From Parvimonas sp. oral taxon 393 str. F0440 (GTDB lineage Bacteria; Bacillota; Clostridia; Tissierellales; Peptoniphilaceae): a stretch of 64,000 nucleotides of DNA. Of this stretch, positions 19,332 to 30,009 are shown piece after piece (positions within the stretch are counted from its first letter, which is position 1; the number at the start of each line of letters is the position of its first letter). The stretch covers positions 248,001 to 312,000 of the forward strand of contig AFUS01000005.1 of the NCBI GenBank assembly GCA_000223315.2, given 5' to 3'. The translations under genes and the position numbers were made by a program. The notes under the pieces were generated by a model that saw only the letters and a list, made by a program, of their open reading frames with translations, was not told where the DNA came from and ran no database searches.

Positions 19332-20102
19332 TTAATCCTCTATTGAAAAAAGATTTCTAACATTGCTATTAGTATTATAGATTAAATCATTTAATTCCAT
19401 TTCTTTAAGTTCAGCAACTTTTTCAGCAGTGAATCTTACAAATTTCGGCTCATTTCTCTTTCCACGATTTGGTTCAGGAGTTAAATATGGACTGTCAGTT
19501 TCCACAAGTAAATTATCAAGTGGAATAGTTTTTACCATATCTCTAACATTAACTGCATTTTTAAAAGTTACAGCCCCTGAAATTGAAATATAATAACCAA
19601 GCTCCATAAATCTTTTTGCCATCTCGCTTGAACCTGTATAGCAATGCATTACACCTATGACTTTGCCTTTAAATTCAGATAGAATGTCATAAGTATCTCC
19701 CATTGCATCCCTTGTATGAATTATAACAGGAAGATTTCTTTTCTCAGCAATTTCTAGCTGTTTTCTAAAGATTTCTTTTTGCTTTTCTCTTGGGGAATTG
19801 TCATAATAGTAATCGAGTCCAATCTCTCCAATAGCAACTATTTTATCATTAAAAGACATTTCATAAACTTTTTCCAAATCTTCATCAGTTACATCTTCAA
19901 CTTCATGAGGATGAATTCCTACTGCTCCATATACTTTATCATATTTTTTTACAATTTCAATGATTTTTTCACTTGATGCAATATCGGAAGCAGGATCGAC
20001 TATAAAGTCGATTCCATCCTCTTCAAAATTAGAAATTATAGCATCTCTATCAAAATCAAATTTTTCGTCATCAATATGACAATGACTATCTACTATTCTC
20101 AT
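19332..20102 (-). CDS. TatD family metal-dependent DNase/hydrolase
   Basis: 256 residues, TIM-barrel metallohydrolase. Metal ligands: DSHCHIDDEKF at the N-terminus, GEIGLDYYY, VIIHTRDA, HCYTG and ETDSPYLTPEPNRGKRNEP. Its ATG overlaps the restored metG stop codon (TAATG), which indicates translational coupling. Confidence 0.95.
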   Translation of the reverse strand: MRIVDSHCHIDDEKFDFDRDAIISNFEEDGIDFIVDPASDIASSEKIIEIVKKYDKVYGAVGIHPHEVEDVTDEDLEKVYEMSFNDKIVAIGEIGLDYYYDNSPREKQKEIFRKQLEIAEKRNLPVIIHTRDAMGDTYDILSEFKGKVIGVMHCYTGSSEMAKRFMELGYYISISGAVTFKNAVNVRDMVKTIPLDNLLVETDSPYLTPEPNRGKRNEPKFVRFTAEKVAELKEMELNDLIYNTNSNVRNLFSIED

Positions 20103-22049
20103 TATGATACCTTTGATCCTTCTTTAACATCATTTAAAACAGTTAATACACTTAAATTTTCATCGTCTGAAGCAGCAAGTATCATTCCATTGCTTTCAAC
20201 TCCTCTTAAATTAACCGGTTTTAAATTTGTAACAACAATAACTTTTTCCCTATAAGGTCCTTTTCAGAATAGAATTTACTTATTCCTGATACAATAGTCC
20301 TAACCTCTCCGCCAATGTCAATTTTAGAAACTAAAAGTCTATCAGCCTTTGGATGAGGCTCGCATTCTAAAATTTTTCCTACTTTAAGTTCAACTTTTGC
20401 AAAGTCATCAATTGTTATAAGTTCATTTTCTTCAACAGTTTCTTTCACTTCATCAGCTCCTGAATTTTTCTTTTTCTAAATTCAATTAATTCAGAATTTT
20501 TTTGAATAATTACTTCTAGTTCTTTATCAATATCAAGTCTGTCAAATAAATTTTTACCTTTACAAACTTTTGTACCAACTTCAAGTAATCCAAATTTAGT
20601 TAAGTCTTCATAAGAATAATCGGAGTAACCTATTTGTTCATTTATTTTAGATGAAGTTTCTTTCATAAAAGGCTTAATTAATCCTGAAATAATTCTAATA
20701 CTTTCAAGTAAATTATAAATTACAGTTTTAAGTCTTTCTTCTTTTTGTTCTTTAATCAAAGTCCAAGGAGTTGTTTCATCAATATATTTATTTGTTCTTC
20801 TTACTAATTTCCATATTTCTTCAAGAGCCATTGAAAAATTAAGTTTATCCATCAACTCTGCAACTCTATCTCTTGTAGTTATAGCAATTTCGATTAAATC
20901 ATTATCAAGTTCTGTTAATTCTGTCTGAGAAGGAACAATACCACCAAAATATTTTTCACACATTGCTACAGATCTTGAAACTAAATTACCTAAATCATTT
21001 ACAAGGTCTGAATTAATTCTATTTAACATTTTTGTATAAGTAAAATTACCGTCTTGTCCAAAAGTAAATTCTCTTAGCATAAAATATCTTAATGCATCCA
21101 TTCCATATCTTTCTATAATTGGTTCAGCATAAACAATATTCCCTTTACTTTTACTCATCTTATCATCGTCAAATAAAATCCAACCATGTCCAAAAATTTT
21201 CTTTGGAAGAGGTAAATCTAATGCCATTAAAATTGCAGGCCAAATAATTGCATGGAAACGCATAATCTCCTTGCCAATTAAATGAACATCACAAGGCCAA
21301 AACTTATTGAATTTTTCTTCATCAGTTCCATATCCAATTCCTGTTAAATAACAACTTAAGGCATCTATCCAAACATATACAACATGCTTTTCATCAAAAG
21401 GAACTTTAACACCCCAATCAAAACTTGAACGTGTAACAGATAAATCAGTTAATCCTTCGTTAATGAAACTTATCATTTCATTTTTTCTTGATTCCGGTTG
21501 AATAAAATCAGGATTTTCTTCATATAATTTTAAAAGTCTATCTTGATATTTAGAAAGTCTAAAGAAATATGTTTCTTCTTCACTTGGAGAAACTTCTCTA
21601 CCACAGTCGGGACATTTATTTCCTTCAACAAGTTGGCTTTCAGTCCAAAAGGCTTCACAAGGAACACAGTACATACCTTTATAACTTCCTTTGTAAATTT
21701 CTCCTTTTTCATAAAGTTTTGTAAAAATTTCACTCACATTTTTTTCGTGAATTTTATCTGTACTTCTAACAAAAGCATCAAAATCAATATCTAAAGTTTT
21801 CCAAAGTTCCTTTGCACTTTCAACTATCGGATCAATATACTCTAAAGGTTTTTTTCCTGCCTTAATAGCAGATTCTTGTAATTTTTGACCATGTTCATCA
21901 GTACCAGTTGTAAAAAATACATTAAAACCTTGAGCCTGCTTATATTTCTTTAAAACATCTGCAACAATTGTTGTATAAGTATGACCCAAATGTAAATTAC
22001 TATTTGGATAATAGATAGGTGTTGTCAAATAAAAGTTTTTCTTTTCCAA
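20102..22049 (-). CDS. metG: Methionyl-tRNA synthetase with C-terminal tRNA-binding domain (two frameshifts)
   Basis: Class I synthetase charging tRNA-Met. The HIGH-type motif is HLGH (about 21 to 24), zinc cysteines CVPC and CPDC lie near 125 to 147, and KMSKS is at about 295. The catalytic and anticodon parts (20445..22049) are followed by a C-terminal tRNA-binding OB domain (TIDDFAKVELKVGKI). The frame breaks at the T5 run 20465..20469, just before this domain, and again at T5 20243..20247. Restoring one base at each gives a single protein of about 649 residues, the usual length, ending VKEGSKVS at a stop that overlaps tatD. Split reading would leave the tRNA-binding domain truncated. Confidence 0.93.
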
Positions 22050-22065
22050 AATAAACCTCCTAATT

Positions 22066-23376
22066 TTAAATCTTTATTTTACTTGCTAATCCAAATATTT
22101 CTTCTCCATCAACTGAAATGCCATTGCAATAAACAACTTTATTTTTCATATCTTCATTGTAAGGAGCAGAAAATCTTATATAATTTCTTGTATAACCTAC
22201 AAGTTTATTTCCATTAATATTTTCTTCAAATAAAACTTCATGTTTTTCTGAAAGTTCTTTTTTCAAAAATTCTGTCGTCATTTCCTTTGATAATAGGATT
22301 AATTCATTACTTCTAAATTTCTTCACATTTCCGTCAACCTGATCTTTAAAATCATAAGCAGGAGTTCCCTTTCTCTTTGAATATTTAAAAACATGAATTT
22401 TAGAAAATCCTATTTCTTTTACAAAATTTAATGTCTCTTGGAAATCCTCATCATTTTCTCCGGGAAATCCTACAATAATATCGGTTGTAAGAGCAACATT
22501 CGGAAAAATTTCCTTAATCATCAAAACTTTCTTTCTATACATATCAGTTGTATATCTTCTATTCATAAGTTTTAAAATCTTATCACAACCGCTTTGTAAA
22601 GACAGATGAAAATGCTCACAAACTTTTTTGCAATTCTTTAATCTAATTAAAAAATCTTTAGAAATAATTCCGGCTTCTATGGAGCTCAGTCTTATTCTGT
22701 CAAGATTTTCTATTGTAGATAATTTTTCTATAACATCAATTAATCTAATATCATTTCCTAAATCAAGTCCGTAAGAACCGACGTGGATTCCTGTGATAAT
22801 AACTTCCTTGTATCCATTATTTGCAAGTTTTACAGCTTCTTCATATATATCATCAATTGGTCTTGACTTAATAGGCCCTCTTGCATAAGGAATTATACAG
22901 TATGTACAAAACATATTACAACCCTCTTGAATTTTTATATATGCTCTTGTTTTGCTCTCTTGATTTTCTATTGACAATACATCAAAACCGCAATCTTTTG
23001 TAAGTTCTGAAACGATATTAAACTTTAAATTTGATTTCTTTGATTCTTCACATAAATCGACTATTTTAGCTCTATTTTTAGTTCCGATTATTACATCTAC
23101 ATCCTCAATCTCAGAAATTTCATCAGGAGCAACCTGTGAATAACAACCTACAACGGCTAAAATAGCATTTTTATTTAATTTTTTTGCTCTGGAAATAAAT
23201 TGTCTTGATTTCCTATCACTCAAATTTGTAACGGTACAGGTATTTATAACATAGACATCGGATATATCATCCTCATTACAAATCTCATACCCTCGTTTCT
23301 TAAATAACTCCTGCATAGCCTCAGTTTCATACTGATTAACTTTGCAACCTAGAGTTAAAAAACTAACTTTATTCAT
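22066..23376 (-). CDS. mtaB: tRNA t6A37 methylthiotransferase MtaB
   Basis: Radical-SAM enzyme adding a methylthio group to t6A37 of tRNA. About 436 residues with an N-terminal MTTase domain (TLGCKVNQYET, cysteines for the second Fe-S cluster), the radical SAM motif CNMFCTYCIIPYARG and a C-terminal TRAM-like domain. ATG 23376 is preferred to 23397 because it fits the family start and follows TAGGAGG. Confidence 0.93.
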   Translation of the reverse strand: MNKVSFLTLGCKVNQYETEAMQELFKKRGYEICNEDDISDVYVINTCTVTNLSDRKSRQFISRAKKLNKNAILAVVGCYSQVAPDEISEIEDVDVIIGTKNRAKIVDLCEESKKSNLKFNIVSELTKDCGFDVLSIENQESKTRAYIKIQEGCNMFCTYCIIPYARGPIKSRPIDDIYEEAVKLANNGYKEVIITGIHVGSYGLDLGNDIRLIDVIEKLSTIENLDRIRLSSIEAGIISKDFLIRLKNCKKVCEHFHLSLQSGCDKILKLMNRRYTTDMYRKKVLMIKEIFPNVALTTDIIVGFPGENDEDFQETLNFVKEIGFSKIHVFKYSKRKGTPAYDFKDQVDGNVKKFRSNELILLSKEMTTEFLKKELSEKHEVLFEENINGNKLVGYTRNYIRFSAPYNEDMKNKVVYCNGISVDGEEIFGLASKIKI

Positions 23377-23383
23377 AAACCTC

Positions 23384-24112
23384 CTACATAAATTCATATT
23401 GTAAAATTGAAAGTAAATTTATGCCTGCAGTTTCCGTTCTTAAAATCCTAGCTCCAAGTCCAATACTGAAAGCTCCATTATTTGTTAAAAATTCAATTTC
23501 TTCTCTTTCAAAACCGCCCTCTGAGCCAATTAAAATAAATATATCTTTACCGGAATTTTCTGATTTTATTTTCGTAATTACATCCCTTAAGGAAATATTT
23601 TTATCCTCTTCATAAGCTACAAGTAAGTAATTATCTCCTACAAAATTTATAATATCCTTAAATCGAATTAATTCATTAATTTTAGGAACAATTAATCTCT
23701 TTGATTGCTTTGATGCCTCATAAGAAATTTTTTGCAATCTTTCAATTTTTTTATTCTCTTTTTTCTCATCAATTTTTACGATACATCTTTTAGAATTTAC
23801 CAAAGTTATATCATAAACTCCAAGTTCAACCGCTTTTTGAACTATTAAATCCATTTTTTCACCCTTTGCTAAACATTGCAATAGATGAATTTTAACTTTT
23901 GATTCAGTATTTTCTGAAATTTTTTCCAAATTATATACAGAAATATACTTATCACAAATCTCTATATTCCCAATATAAAGCTCTCCTAAAACTACTACCT
24001 CAATTTTTTCATCCTCTGTAATTCTAAGAACTTTCTTTATATGATTATAGTCATCTCCATATATTTTAACTTTACCATCCAATATAGGCTCATCAGTAAA
24101 AAATCTATGCAT
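23384..24112 (-). CDS. rsmE: 16S rRNA (uracil-1498-N3)-methyltransferase
   Basis: SPOUT-family methyltransferase, 242 residues. It starts MHRFFTDEP with AAGGAG 5 bases upstream. The knot-forming C-terminus carries FILIGSEGGFEREEIEFL and SIGLGARILRTETAGI. The start overlaps the prmA end by 8 bases. The prmA-rsmE-mtaB order is conserved in Firmicutes. Confidence 0.95.
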   Translation of the reverse strand: MHRFFTDEPILDGKVKIYGDDYNHIKKVLRITEDEKIEVVVLGELYIGNIEICDKYISVYNLEKISENTESKVKIHLLQCLAKGEKMDLIVQKAVELGVYDITLVNSKRCIVKIDEKKENKKIERLQKISYEASKQSKRLIVPKINELIRFKDIINFVGDNYLLVAYEEDKNISLRDVITKIKSENSGKDIFILIGSEGGFEREEIEFLTNNGAFSIGLGARILRTETAGINLLSILQYEFM

Positions 24113-25043
24113 TTTTTCTCCTTGCAATAATACAAACCCAATCTTTGTTTTTGTTTACTTCCAAAATTTCAAAATTATTTTTTAACAAGGCATTTTCAAC
24201 ATCGGAATACTTTTCTTCAATTATTCCTGAACCGATGAAAATTCCTTCAGATTTTATAAATTTACTTATATCATCTAATAATTTTACTAAAATATGTGCA
24301 AGAATATTAGCAACTATTACATCCGCTTTTGAATTTAATTTTTCACACAAATCTCCATGATGAACTACAATTCTATCCTCAACTTTATTTAGTTTAGCAT
24401 TTTCTAAAGTCGCTTCAACACCTAGAATATCAATATCTACGGCTTCTACTTTTTTTGCTCCAAGTTTCAATGCTCCAACAGATAAAATTCCACTTCCGGA
24501 GCCTATATCAAAAACTGTTTTATCTTTTAAATCCACTTTTTCAAGAGCTTCTAAACATAGAGCTGTAGTTTCATGAGTTCCTGTTCCAAAAGCCATTCCG
24601 GGATCTAACTCAATCATAACTTCATTTTCAGATAAATTATAATCTTCCCAAGTTGGCTTTATAATAAAATTCTTACCAACTTTTGTAGGTTTATAGTACT
24701 TTTTCCACTCATTTGCCCAATCTTCAGTTTTGATTTTAGAGTCTATTTTCAAAATGACTTTTTCGTTGTATTCTCTTTCAAATTCTGAAATTCTCTCTTG
24801 TAAAATCTTAAGATTTTCTTCAAGCTCATCATCATTTTTTAAATAAGTCTTAACAGTGATAAAATCACTTTTTTCAAAATCTTCCTCATCTAAAACTACC
24901 CAATAAGGCTTTTCTTTTGCAAACTCTTCATAATCTCTTGAATCTTTTATATTTATTCCATCAATATCAAATAAATAAAGTATTCCAACTATATTGTCTT
25001 CAAATTTATTTTTTACTACAACCTCAATTTCAGTCCAATCCAT
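24105..25043 (-). CDS. prmA: Ribosomal protein L11 methyltransferase
   Basis: 312 residues: an N-terminal substrate-binding part with KIKTEDWANEWKKYYKPTKVG, and a C-terminal Rossmann methyltransferase (FGTGTHETTALCLEAL, FDIGSGSGILSVGALKLGA, and the NPPY-like VANILAHILVKL). Full length. It adjoins dnaJ at a shared base. Confidence 0.96.
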   Translation of the reverse strand: MDWTEIEVVVKNKFEDNIVGILYLFDIDGINIKDSRDYEEFAKEKPYWVVLDEEDFEKSDFITVKTYLKNDDELEENLKILQERISEFEREYNEKVILKIDSKIKTEDWANEWKKYYKPTKVGKNFIIKPTWEDYNLSENEVMIELDPGMAFGTGTHETTALCLEALEKVDLKDKTVFDIGSGSGILSVGALKLGAKKVEAVDIDILGVEATLENAKLNKVEDRIVVHHGDLCEKLNSKADVIVANILAHILVKLLDDISKFIKSEGIFIGSGIIEEKYSDVENALLKNNFEILEVNKNKDWVCIIARRKNA

Positions 25044-26181
25044 TATTCAAATAGCTCCTTTACCTTTTCAAAAAAGTTTTTCTTATGCTCTGTCAAATGT
25101 TCTTCTCTCTCATTAGAAAATTCTCTTAAAAGTTCCTTTTGTCTATCAGTTAAATTCTTTGGAGTAATAATTTTAACTCTAAAAGTTAAATTACCTTTCC
25201 CATAGCCGTTTACATCAGAAATTCCCCTATCTTTAAGGGTAAATTCTGTACCTGTCTCTGTTCCCTCAGGAATAGTATATTTTTCTTTTCCCTCTAAAGT
25301 TGGAATTTCTACCTCTGCTCCTAAAGTTGCCTCAGTGAATGAAATCGGTAATTCATAAAAAACATTATTACCATTTCTTACAAATAATTCATGAGATTTT
25401 ACTTTGAAAATAACATAGACATCTCCATTAGGTCCACCATTTTCCCCACAATTTCCTTGTCCTTTTAAAGTCATTATATTATTTGTATTTACACCCTTTG
25501 GAGCTTTAACAGTAAATTTCTTTCTGACTAAAACATACTTTTTGCCTTTACATTTTTCGCATTTTTCTTCAACAATTTCTCCTGTACCATTACATTCATT
25601 ACATAATTCTTCAGAAACTACTGTTCCAAAAAAACTTTGCCTTTGAACTCTAATACTTCCACGTCCATTACATTTTTTACAAGTAACTTTTTTAGTTCCA
25701 GGTTTAGCTCCACTACCTGAACAATTATTACAAACAGTTTTTACATTTACAAAAAATTCTTTTTCTACACCATTTACTGCTTCAAAGAAATCTAAATCCA
25801 AATAAAATTCAATATCTTCTCCTTTTCTTGGTCGATTTGAATTTCTTGCAGAAGATCCGAAGCCTCCAAATCCACCGAAGCCTCCAAAATTCCCAAAAAT
25901 ACTTTCAAAAATATCTTCCATATCAGAGAAGCCTCCAAAACCTCCGCCTCCTGCTGCATTTGCATTAAAGCTTGCTTCGCCATAAGTATCATATTTTTGT
26001 CTTCTATTATCATCACTTAAAATTTCATAAGCGAAATTTACTTCTTTAAAATTTTCTTCTGCTTCTTTATTATCAGGATTAACATCCGGATGATATTTTT
26101 TGCAAGTTTTCTATATGCAGATTTTAACTCTGCTTTACTACAATTTTTTTCAACCCCTAAAATTTCATATAAATCTCTCAT
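25043..26181 (-). CDS. dnaJ: Chaperone DnaJ (frameshift in J domain)
   Basis: Hsp40 co-chaperone of DnaK. About 379 residues after repair: J domain (residues 1 to 70) with the HPD motif, a Gly/Phe-rich stretch (about 75 to 110), four CxxCxGxG zinc repeats ([32 protein letters not shown]) and the C-terminal substrate domain. The frame breaks just before HPD; adding one base to the T6 run 26096..26101 gives [27 protein letters not shown] precedes the ATG at 26181. No dnaK or grpE is next to it, unlike many Firmicutes. Confidence 0.94.
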
Positions 26182-26294
26182 ACTCTCTCCTAAAATAATT
26201 AATTTATAATAACTCAATATATTATTTTACCATAAAATGAACTTTCTTTCCAGTATTTTAATTGAAATTTAAACAATTTAACTAAAATAAAAAC

Positions 26295-26321
26295 AAAAAA
26301 AGATTGGGAAAAACCCAATCT
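26295..26321 (-). terminator. Terminator after yvcK
   Basis: Minus strand stem AGATTGGG/CCCAATCT with a 5-base loop, followed by seven T. It lies about 40 bases past the yvcK stop and separates it from dnaJ. Confidence 0.85.
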
Positions 26322-26360
26322 AAAATTAATGAATTTTAAATATTATAAATTAAATTATTA

Positions 26361-27332
26361 TTAAAAATTTTCTAAAATTAATCTTGCAAGTTTATCTTCA
26401 TTATGTCTTGAGTATCCTGAAGATTTACTAATTAAACTATCCTCTAAAACTCTTATTTTTAATTTTTTTAAATATTCTCTCTCTTCATCACTTAATAACA
26501 GTTGACTTGCACTTTTTCTTTTATATTTTATATCTACATCTTCTGGAATTATTTCATTATTTACAACAATTGTATCAATTTTAATTCCTTCACAATGCTT
26601 ATAAATTGCGTTTAAATGATCAGTAACCTTATAATCGAAGGTTTCTGTTGATTGATTAACAACATTTAAAATAAAGCAAATTTTTGCCTTTGTATTAGTT
26701 AATGCTTCACCTATTTCAGAAATTAACAAATTAGGAATTACAGAAGTGTATAAACTTCCGGGACCTATTAAAATTACATCTGAATTATAAATTTCGTGTA
26801 CAACTTCATTAAGTGGTTTAGCATATTTTGGAGAAATGAAAACTCTATTTATTCTGCTGCTATTTTCATCTTCCAAATTTAAAGCTGTTATATTACTTTC
26901 GCCCTCAATTATTTCTCCGTTTTCAAGTTCTGCAAATAATTTTATATTATCCAAAGTAACAGGTAAAACTTTACCGGTTATTGCTAAAATATTTGAAGTT
27001 TCTTGTATTCCAAGAATAAAATCCTTATATATATCAGCCATTGCAACTAAGAATAAATTACCAAAACTTTGTCCCTTTAGATTTCCCTCTTTAAATCTAT
27101 ATTTCATCAATCTTTCCATTGATTTTTCAGTATTTGCAAGAGAAATCAAACAAGCTCTGATATCTCCCGGTGGAATAACACCTAAATCATCTCTAAGCAT
27201 TCCGGAACTTCCACCGTCATCAGCTACGGTTACAATTGCAGTAATATCTTTAAAATATTTTTTCAAACCTTTAAGAATAGTAGAACTTCCAGTTCCTCCT
27301 CCTATGGTTACAATTCTAGTATCGTCTACCAT
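26361..27332 (-). CDS. yvcK: YvcK family gluconeogenesis/cell-shape factor
   Basis: 323 residues, CofD-like fold. Motifs: [39 protein letters not shown], and [14 protein letters not shown]. In B. subtilis YvcK is needed on gluconeogenic carbon sources and influences peptidoglycan synthesis; it binds UDP-sugars. Its ATG lies inside the last codons of rapZ (7-base overlap). Confidence 0.95.
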   Translation of the reverse strand: MVDDTRIVTIGGGTGSSTILKGLKKYFKDITAIVTVADDGGSSGMLRDDLGVIPPGDIRACLISLANTEKSMERLMKYRFKEGNLKGQSFGNLFLVAMADIYKDFILGIQETSNILAITGKVLPVTLDNIKLFAELENGEIIEGESNITALNLEDENSSRINRVFISPKYAKPLNEVVHEIYNSDVILIGPGSLYTSVIPNLLISEIGEALTNTKAKICFILNVVNQSTETFDYKVTDHLNAIYKHCEGIKIDTIVVNNEIIPEDVDIKYKRKSASQLLLSDEEREYLKKLKIRVLEDSLISKSSGYSRHNEDKLARLILENF

Positions 27333-28176
27333 AGTCTTTCATCCCTGTGAGAAATATTAACATTAGAATGTTCTTTTTTAAGTTCTGAATAAATTTTTTC
27401 AGCCAAACAAACAGAACGATGCTTTCCACCGGTACAGCCAACTCCGATAGTCAACATATTTTTCCTTCAGCCTTATACTTTGGAATTAAAAATTCTAATA
27501 AATCCACAATCTTATTTAAAAATATCTTTGAGTCTTCAAAATTCATTACATAATTTTGAATTTCATCGTTAGTTCCATTTAAACTTTTTAGTTCTTCAAT
27601 ATAGTATGGATTAGGTAAAAATCTAACATCAAAAACCAAATCAGCTTCAACTAAAATACCATTTTTAAATCCGAAGGACTCTATATTTATAACCAAATCT
27701 TTTTTATTCCCATTAAAAAATAATGTATTTAATTTATTTTTAAAGCTACTTGCAGAAAGTCTTGTAGTGTCGATGATAATATCGGAATTATCCTTTATCT
27801 CACTGAGCATTTCTCTTTCCAATTCTATAGAATCTGACAAGGCTCCATTTGGATTTACCGGATGAGGACGTCTTAATTCCTTATATCTATTTATTAAAGT
27901 TCTATTACTTGCATCTAAAAATAAAACTTTTAATTCACAATCCATTTTTTTCAAATTTTGAATTGTTTCTGATAAGTCTTCAAAAAATCTTGCTCTAACA
28001 TCAATAACTATCGCTAACTTTTCTATAGACTTTGTAGAATTATTAATTAATTCAACAAAATCTACAATAAATTTTGGAGGGAGATTTTCCATACAATAAT
28101 AACCCATATCTTCAAAATGGTTTAATGCCAATGTCTTTCCTGCTCCACTCATTCCTGTAATTATAACTGCTTCCAT
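27326..28176 (-). CDS. rapZ: RapZ family nucleotide-binding protein (frameshift near C-terminus)
   Basis: Restored length about 283 residues. N-terminal P-loop GMSGAGKT and a C-terminal domain with [13 protein letters not shown] and HRDERLW. In E. coli RapZ controls glmS through an sRNA; in Firmicutes (YvcJ) it binds nucleotides. The frame ends early at GKIC; one base more in the T5 run 27469..27473 continues into [16 protein letters not shown]. The rapZ-yvcK overlap supports the restored end. Confidence 0.93.
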
Positions 28177-28179
28177 AAC

Positions 28180-29075
28180 CTAATCCTTTAAAATTCTTAC
28201 TTCCGTTTCCAATTTAACACCGAATTTTTCAAAAACAACTTTTTGAACATACTCTATAAGTTCCATGACCTCTTTAAAACTCGCATTTCCTTTATTAACT
28301 ATAAAACCTGAATGTTTTTCTGAAACCCAAGCATCATTTATATGATAGCCTTTAAGACCGGCATCTTCAATTAGTTTAGATGCAAAATGTCCTTCAGGCC
28401 TTTTGAATGTACTTCCCGCAGAGCCAAAATTCAAAGGTTGTTTTGAATTTCGTCTATCTCTTAAATCTTCATAGACAGCATTTATTTCTTCTTTATTTCC
28501 CTTTTTAATTTTAATTTTATGCTTGTAATGATATAATTTTTTCTTTGAATTATACTTTTTCTGTAAGAAAAATCTAAATCTTCGTTCTTTAATTCTTTCA
28601 ATTCAAAATTATCTAAATCCAAAACTTCAACAGATTCAACGATATCTTTCATTTCACCGCCATAGGCTCCTGCATTCATATAGATTGCTCCACCTATTGT
28701 TCCCGGAATTCCTGAAGCAAATTCAAAACCTGTTAAAGAATTTTCATAAGCCACCGGATAAACTTCGGATAATTTTGCTCCCGATTTAACTATTAAAGAT
28801 TCCCCTTCAACTTTAATCATTGAAAATTCACTCTTTAATTTTATTATAACTCCATTATAACCTTCGTCCGGAACAAGTAAATTTGATCCATTTCCAATTA
28901 CAAAGAATTTAATATTATTTTCTCTACATATTTTTATAGCTTCAACAATATCGGAAACTTCTCTAGGCTCAATTAAAGCTATACAATTACCGCCTATTTT
29001 AAATGTTGTATGATTTTTTAAAGGTTCTTCATATCTTACAACACAATTTAATTTACTAAATAACATTTTTACCAC
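28180..29075 (-). CDS. murB: UDP-N-acetylenolpyruvoylglucosamine reductase (frameshift)
   Basis: FAD enzyme of peptidoglycan precursor synthesis. About 298 residues restored. N-terminal FAD domain with [19 protein letters not shown] and [27 protein letters not shown]-terminal [20 protein letters not shown] with the catalytic Ser in the GS segment. One base missing from the T5 run 28502..28506 splits it; with it the join reads [20 protein letters not shown]. It lies between hprK and rapZ, four bases from the latter. Confidence 0.94.
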
Positions 29076-30008
29076 CTATTTTGATTTATTTTTTATCTCT
29101 TCCATTATTCGCCTGTTTAGTTCCTCTGCAGCATTATATCCATACATCTTTTGACGCATATTTCTTGCTGCAACCTCAACAATTAAAGCTATATTTCTAC
29201 CCGGTTTTACCGGAATTACAATATATGGAAGTTCAATTCCCAATATATTTTTAAAATTATCATCAAGACCTAATCTGTCATATTCCTTATCTTCTACCCA
29301 ATTCTCAAGTTCAATTACAAAATCAATTTCAGTAGATCTCTTTATTGCTCCAGAACCATATAATCTTTCAATATCTAAAATTCCAAGCCCTCTTATCTCC
29401 AGGAAATGTCGAATGTTTTCAGGAGATTCTCCATAGAGCTTATTGTCTATTTTTATTATATCGACAGCATCATCCGCGACCAATCTATGTCCATTAGAAA
29501 TAAGTTCCAAAGCTGTTTCACTCTTTCCTATACTGCTCTTTCCAATTATTAAAATTCCCATACCGAATACTTCAAGTAATCCGCCGTGAATTCTAATTTC
29601 CTCACTTAAAGCAAATTCCAAAAAAACATTCATATTAGAAATAAGCTTTGTAGTTCCATAATCTACTCTTAAAAGCGTTCTATTATGTTTTTTTGCCAAA
29701 GAATAAACTTCATAAGGTATGCTAATTCCATAACTGTAAATCAAAGCAGGAATTGAATAAGAAAAAATTTTATCAAAAATATTTCTTCTTTCGTCAAATG
29801 GTAAATATTTATTATAATATTCATGCTCCGGCTGACCGATTATTTGAATTCTTTTATATGCGAAATTATCAAAAAAGCCACATAACTGAAGACCGGGTCT
29901 GTTAACTTCATTAAAATCAATTTCTATCTTATCGTAATCATCACTCTTATAAACAATCTCTATCCCAAGTTTTTCAACCAGATCTTTTAATAGAACACTT
30001 TTTTTCAT
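29076..30008 (-). CDS. hprK: HPr kinase/phosphorylase
   Basis: Phosphorylates or dephosphorylates Ser46 of HPr and so controls carbon catabolite repression. ATG 30008 is chosen (MKKSVLLKDLVEKLG, GAGGGA upstream); the earlier ATG lies within uvrC. About 310 residues. P-loop GKSSIGKSE, signature EIRGLGILDIERLYG, and the C-terminal NMRQKMYGYNAAEELN are all present. Confidence 0.95.
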   Translation of the reverse strand: MKKSVLLKDLVEKLGIEIVYKSDDYDKIEIDFNEVNRPGLQLCGFFDNFAYKRIQIIGQPEHEYYNKYLPFDERRNIFDKIFSYSIPALIYSYGISIPYEVYSLAKKHNRTLLRVDYGTTKLISNMNVFLEFALSEEIRIHGGLLEVFGMGILIIGKSSIGKSETALELISNGHRLVADDAVDIIKIDNKLYGESPENIRHFLEIRGLGILDIERLYGSGAIKRSTEIDFVIELENWVEDKEYDRLGLDDNFKNILGIELPYIVIPVKPGRNIALIVEVAARNMRQKMYGYNAAEELNRRIMEEIKNKSK

Positions 30009-30009
30009 A

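Noticed and set aside
20221-20448. Stand-alone tRNA-binding protein after metG
   Set aside because: An AGGAG stands before its GTG, but both ends are explained by missing bases in T5 runs and it is cut off in mid-domain.
25792-26016. Met/Glu/Leu-rich 74-residue frame inside dnaJ
   Set aside because: It is an off-frame reading of the Gly/Phe-rich region; the true frame links the J domain to the zinc repeats.
28180-28434. Separate small gene for the C-terminal part of MurB
   Set aside because: It begins in mid-domain without a ribosome site and joins the N-terminal part after one base is restored.
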